From the NCBI RefSeq assembly GCF_003610995.1, contig NZ_CP032543.1, positions 5,518,001 to 5,582,000 of the forward strand: a stretch of 64,000 bases of DNA, given 5' to 3'. This stretch comes from Streptomyces griseus subsp. griseus (GTDB lineage Bacteria; Actinomycetota; Actinomycetes; Streptomycetales; Streptomycetaceae). Below are positions 63,552-64,000 of this stretch, piece by piece. Position numbers and translations under genes: made by a program. Within the stretch, counting starts at the first letter, position 1, and every line of letters begins with the position of its first letter. A model generated the notes under the pieces. It saw only the letters and a list, made by a program, of their open reading frames with translations. It was not told where the DNA came from and made no database searches.

Positions 63552-64000
63552 ATGTCGAATCTCGAATTGGCTCCCTCCGTGATGCGGTTCTATGGCGAGA
63601 CGGTCAACGAGGACAGCCGCCTGCGCAGCTCGGCAGACGGACGGATGGAACTGGTCAGAACTCAGGAACTCCTCCGACGCTTTCTGCCCCCCGCGCCGGC
63701 GCGCGTGCTCGACGTGGGCGGGGGGACTGGGATTCACGCTGAATGGCTGGTGAAAGACGGCTACGACGTCGCTTTGGTGGATCCTGTGCCCCGTCACGTT
63801 GAGGCCGCGTCGGTGGTGTGCCCGGCGGTGGTCGGTGACGCGCGCGACCTGCCCGAGCCGGATGACACATTCGACGTTGTGCAGCTCCTCGGGCCGCTCT
63901 ACCACCTGCCCGACCCGGCCGACCGGCAACGGGCGCTGGCGGAAGCCTCCCGCGTGGCCAAGCCCGGCGGACTGGTCGCCGCCGCCGCGATCAATCGCTA
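63552..64000 (+). CDS. Class I SAM-dependent methyltransferase, 3'-truncated by window edge
   Basis: Starts ATG 63552 (MSNLELAPSVMRFYGET) and stays open to the last base, at least 149 codons. SAM motif I VLDVGGGTGIHAEWL, acidic VALVDPVPRHVE, then DARDLPEPDDTFDVVQLLGPLYHLPDPADRQRAL, as in UbiE/COQ5-like methyltransferases. Substrate unknown. Divergent from the repressor with operator C between them, so it may be a repressed cargo or accessory gene of the element. Confidence 0.85.
   Translation, partial: MSNLELAPSVMRFYGETVNEDSRLRSSADGRMELVRTQELLRRFLPPAPARVLDVGGGTGIHAEWLVKDGYDVALVDPVPRHVEAASVVCPAVVGDARDLPEPDDTFDVVQLLGPLYHLPDPADRQRALAEASRVAKPGGLVAAAAINR

Larger units (their letters stand above)
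51659..64000. mobile_element. Actinobacterial integrative and conjugative element (AICE), left part
   Basis: All AICE modules are present: tyrosine integrase next to the presumed attL, MerR/Xis-type excisionase, Prim-Pol plus AAA+ helicase replication genes, TraB/FtsK translocase, Spd-like membrane proteins, DUF2637/DUF6284 proteins and a GntR/KorSA-like repressor with operators. Genes run mostly leftward toward attL. No type IV secretion genes, so transfer would be the Streptomyces double-stranded-DNA type. The right junction lies outside the window, so the element is at least 12.3 kb. The integration point inside rlmN is inferred from a short sequence match. Confidence 0.85.

Overview
The window looks like chromosomal core DNA of a Streptomyces species followed by the left part of an integrated conjugative element. 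Evidence for Streptomyces: very high GC with GC-rich third codon positions, many GTG starts, and the run rnc(absB)-mutM, smc-sugar porter-ftsY, nsdA, amtB-glnK-glnD, four adjacent type I signal peptidases, whiG, rpsB-tsf-pyrH-frr-cdsA. This order matches, from memory, the S. coelicolor SCO556x-SCO562x region. No database search was possible.

1-12 kb: thiL (cut by the left edge), thiD, rpmB, a DAK2/FakA-like kinase, recG, rsmD, coaD, a coiled-coil protein with a Gln/Tyr-rich tail, a DUF177 protein with rpmF, rnc and mutM, and an HxlR regulator. 12-25 kb: a secreted CAP-domain protein, acylphosphatase, a small coiled-coil protein, smc with an unusual hinge expansion, a glucose-type sugar porter, a flavin monooxygenase, ftsY, and a Prim-Pol-like gene divergent from nsdA. 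25-31.5 kb: the nitrogen operon amtB-glnK-glnD behind a GlnR-like box, then ffh. As given, glnD carries a one-base frameshift inside its nucleotidyltransferase motif. 31.5-44 kb: a methyltransferase, an HExxH protein, rpsP-khpA-rimM-trmD-rplS, sipW-X-Y-Z, a Nudix hydrolase, a DUF2469 protein, a YraN protein, yifB and dprA. 44-51.6 kb: whiG, a TetR regulator, an M23 peptidase, rpsB-tsf, pyrH-frr-cdsA.

51.66-64 kb: directly after cdsA the chromosome enters what looks like the first codons of rlmN and then turns into an actinobacterial integrative and conjugative element (AICE). Its genes lie mostly on the minus strand. From right to left they are a GntR/KorSA-like repressor, a short unknown ORF, DUF6284, a DUF2637 (SpdB-like) membrane protein, a PP-loop (PAPS-reductase-like) protein, a small Spd-like membrane protein, a TraB/FtsK translocase, a split replication module (Prim-Pol plus AAA+ helicase), an excisionase and a tyrosine integrase. 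A divergent methyltransferase runs off the right edge. The element has three near-identical repressor operators, a 13-copy octamer array beside the replication genes that is a good origin candidate, and a 4 x 10-bp tandem repeat. Its right end and attR lie outside the window.

How the genes work together: the core region carries ribosome and tRNA maturation, SRP targeting (ffh, ftsY) with signal peptide removal (sip cluster), chromosome condensation and repair (smc, recG, mutM, dprA), nitrogen sensing, and developmental control (whiG, nsdA, rnc/absB). In the element, the repressor probably holds down a leftward promoter that drives the transfer and replication genes. TraB would move double-stranded DNA between hyphae, Spd proteins would help it spread, Prim-Pol and helicase would replicate the excised circle, and Int/Xis would handle integration and excision.
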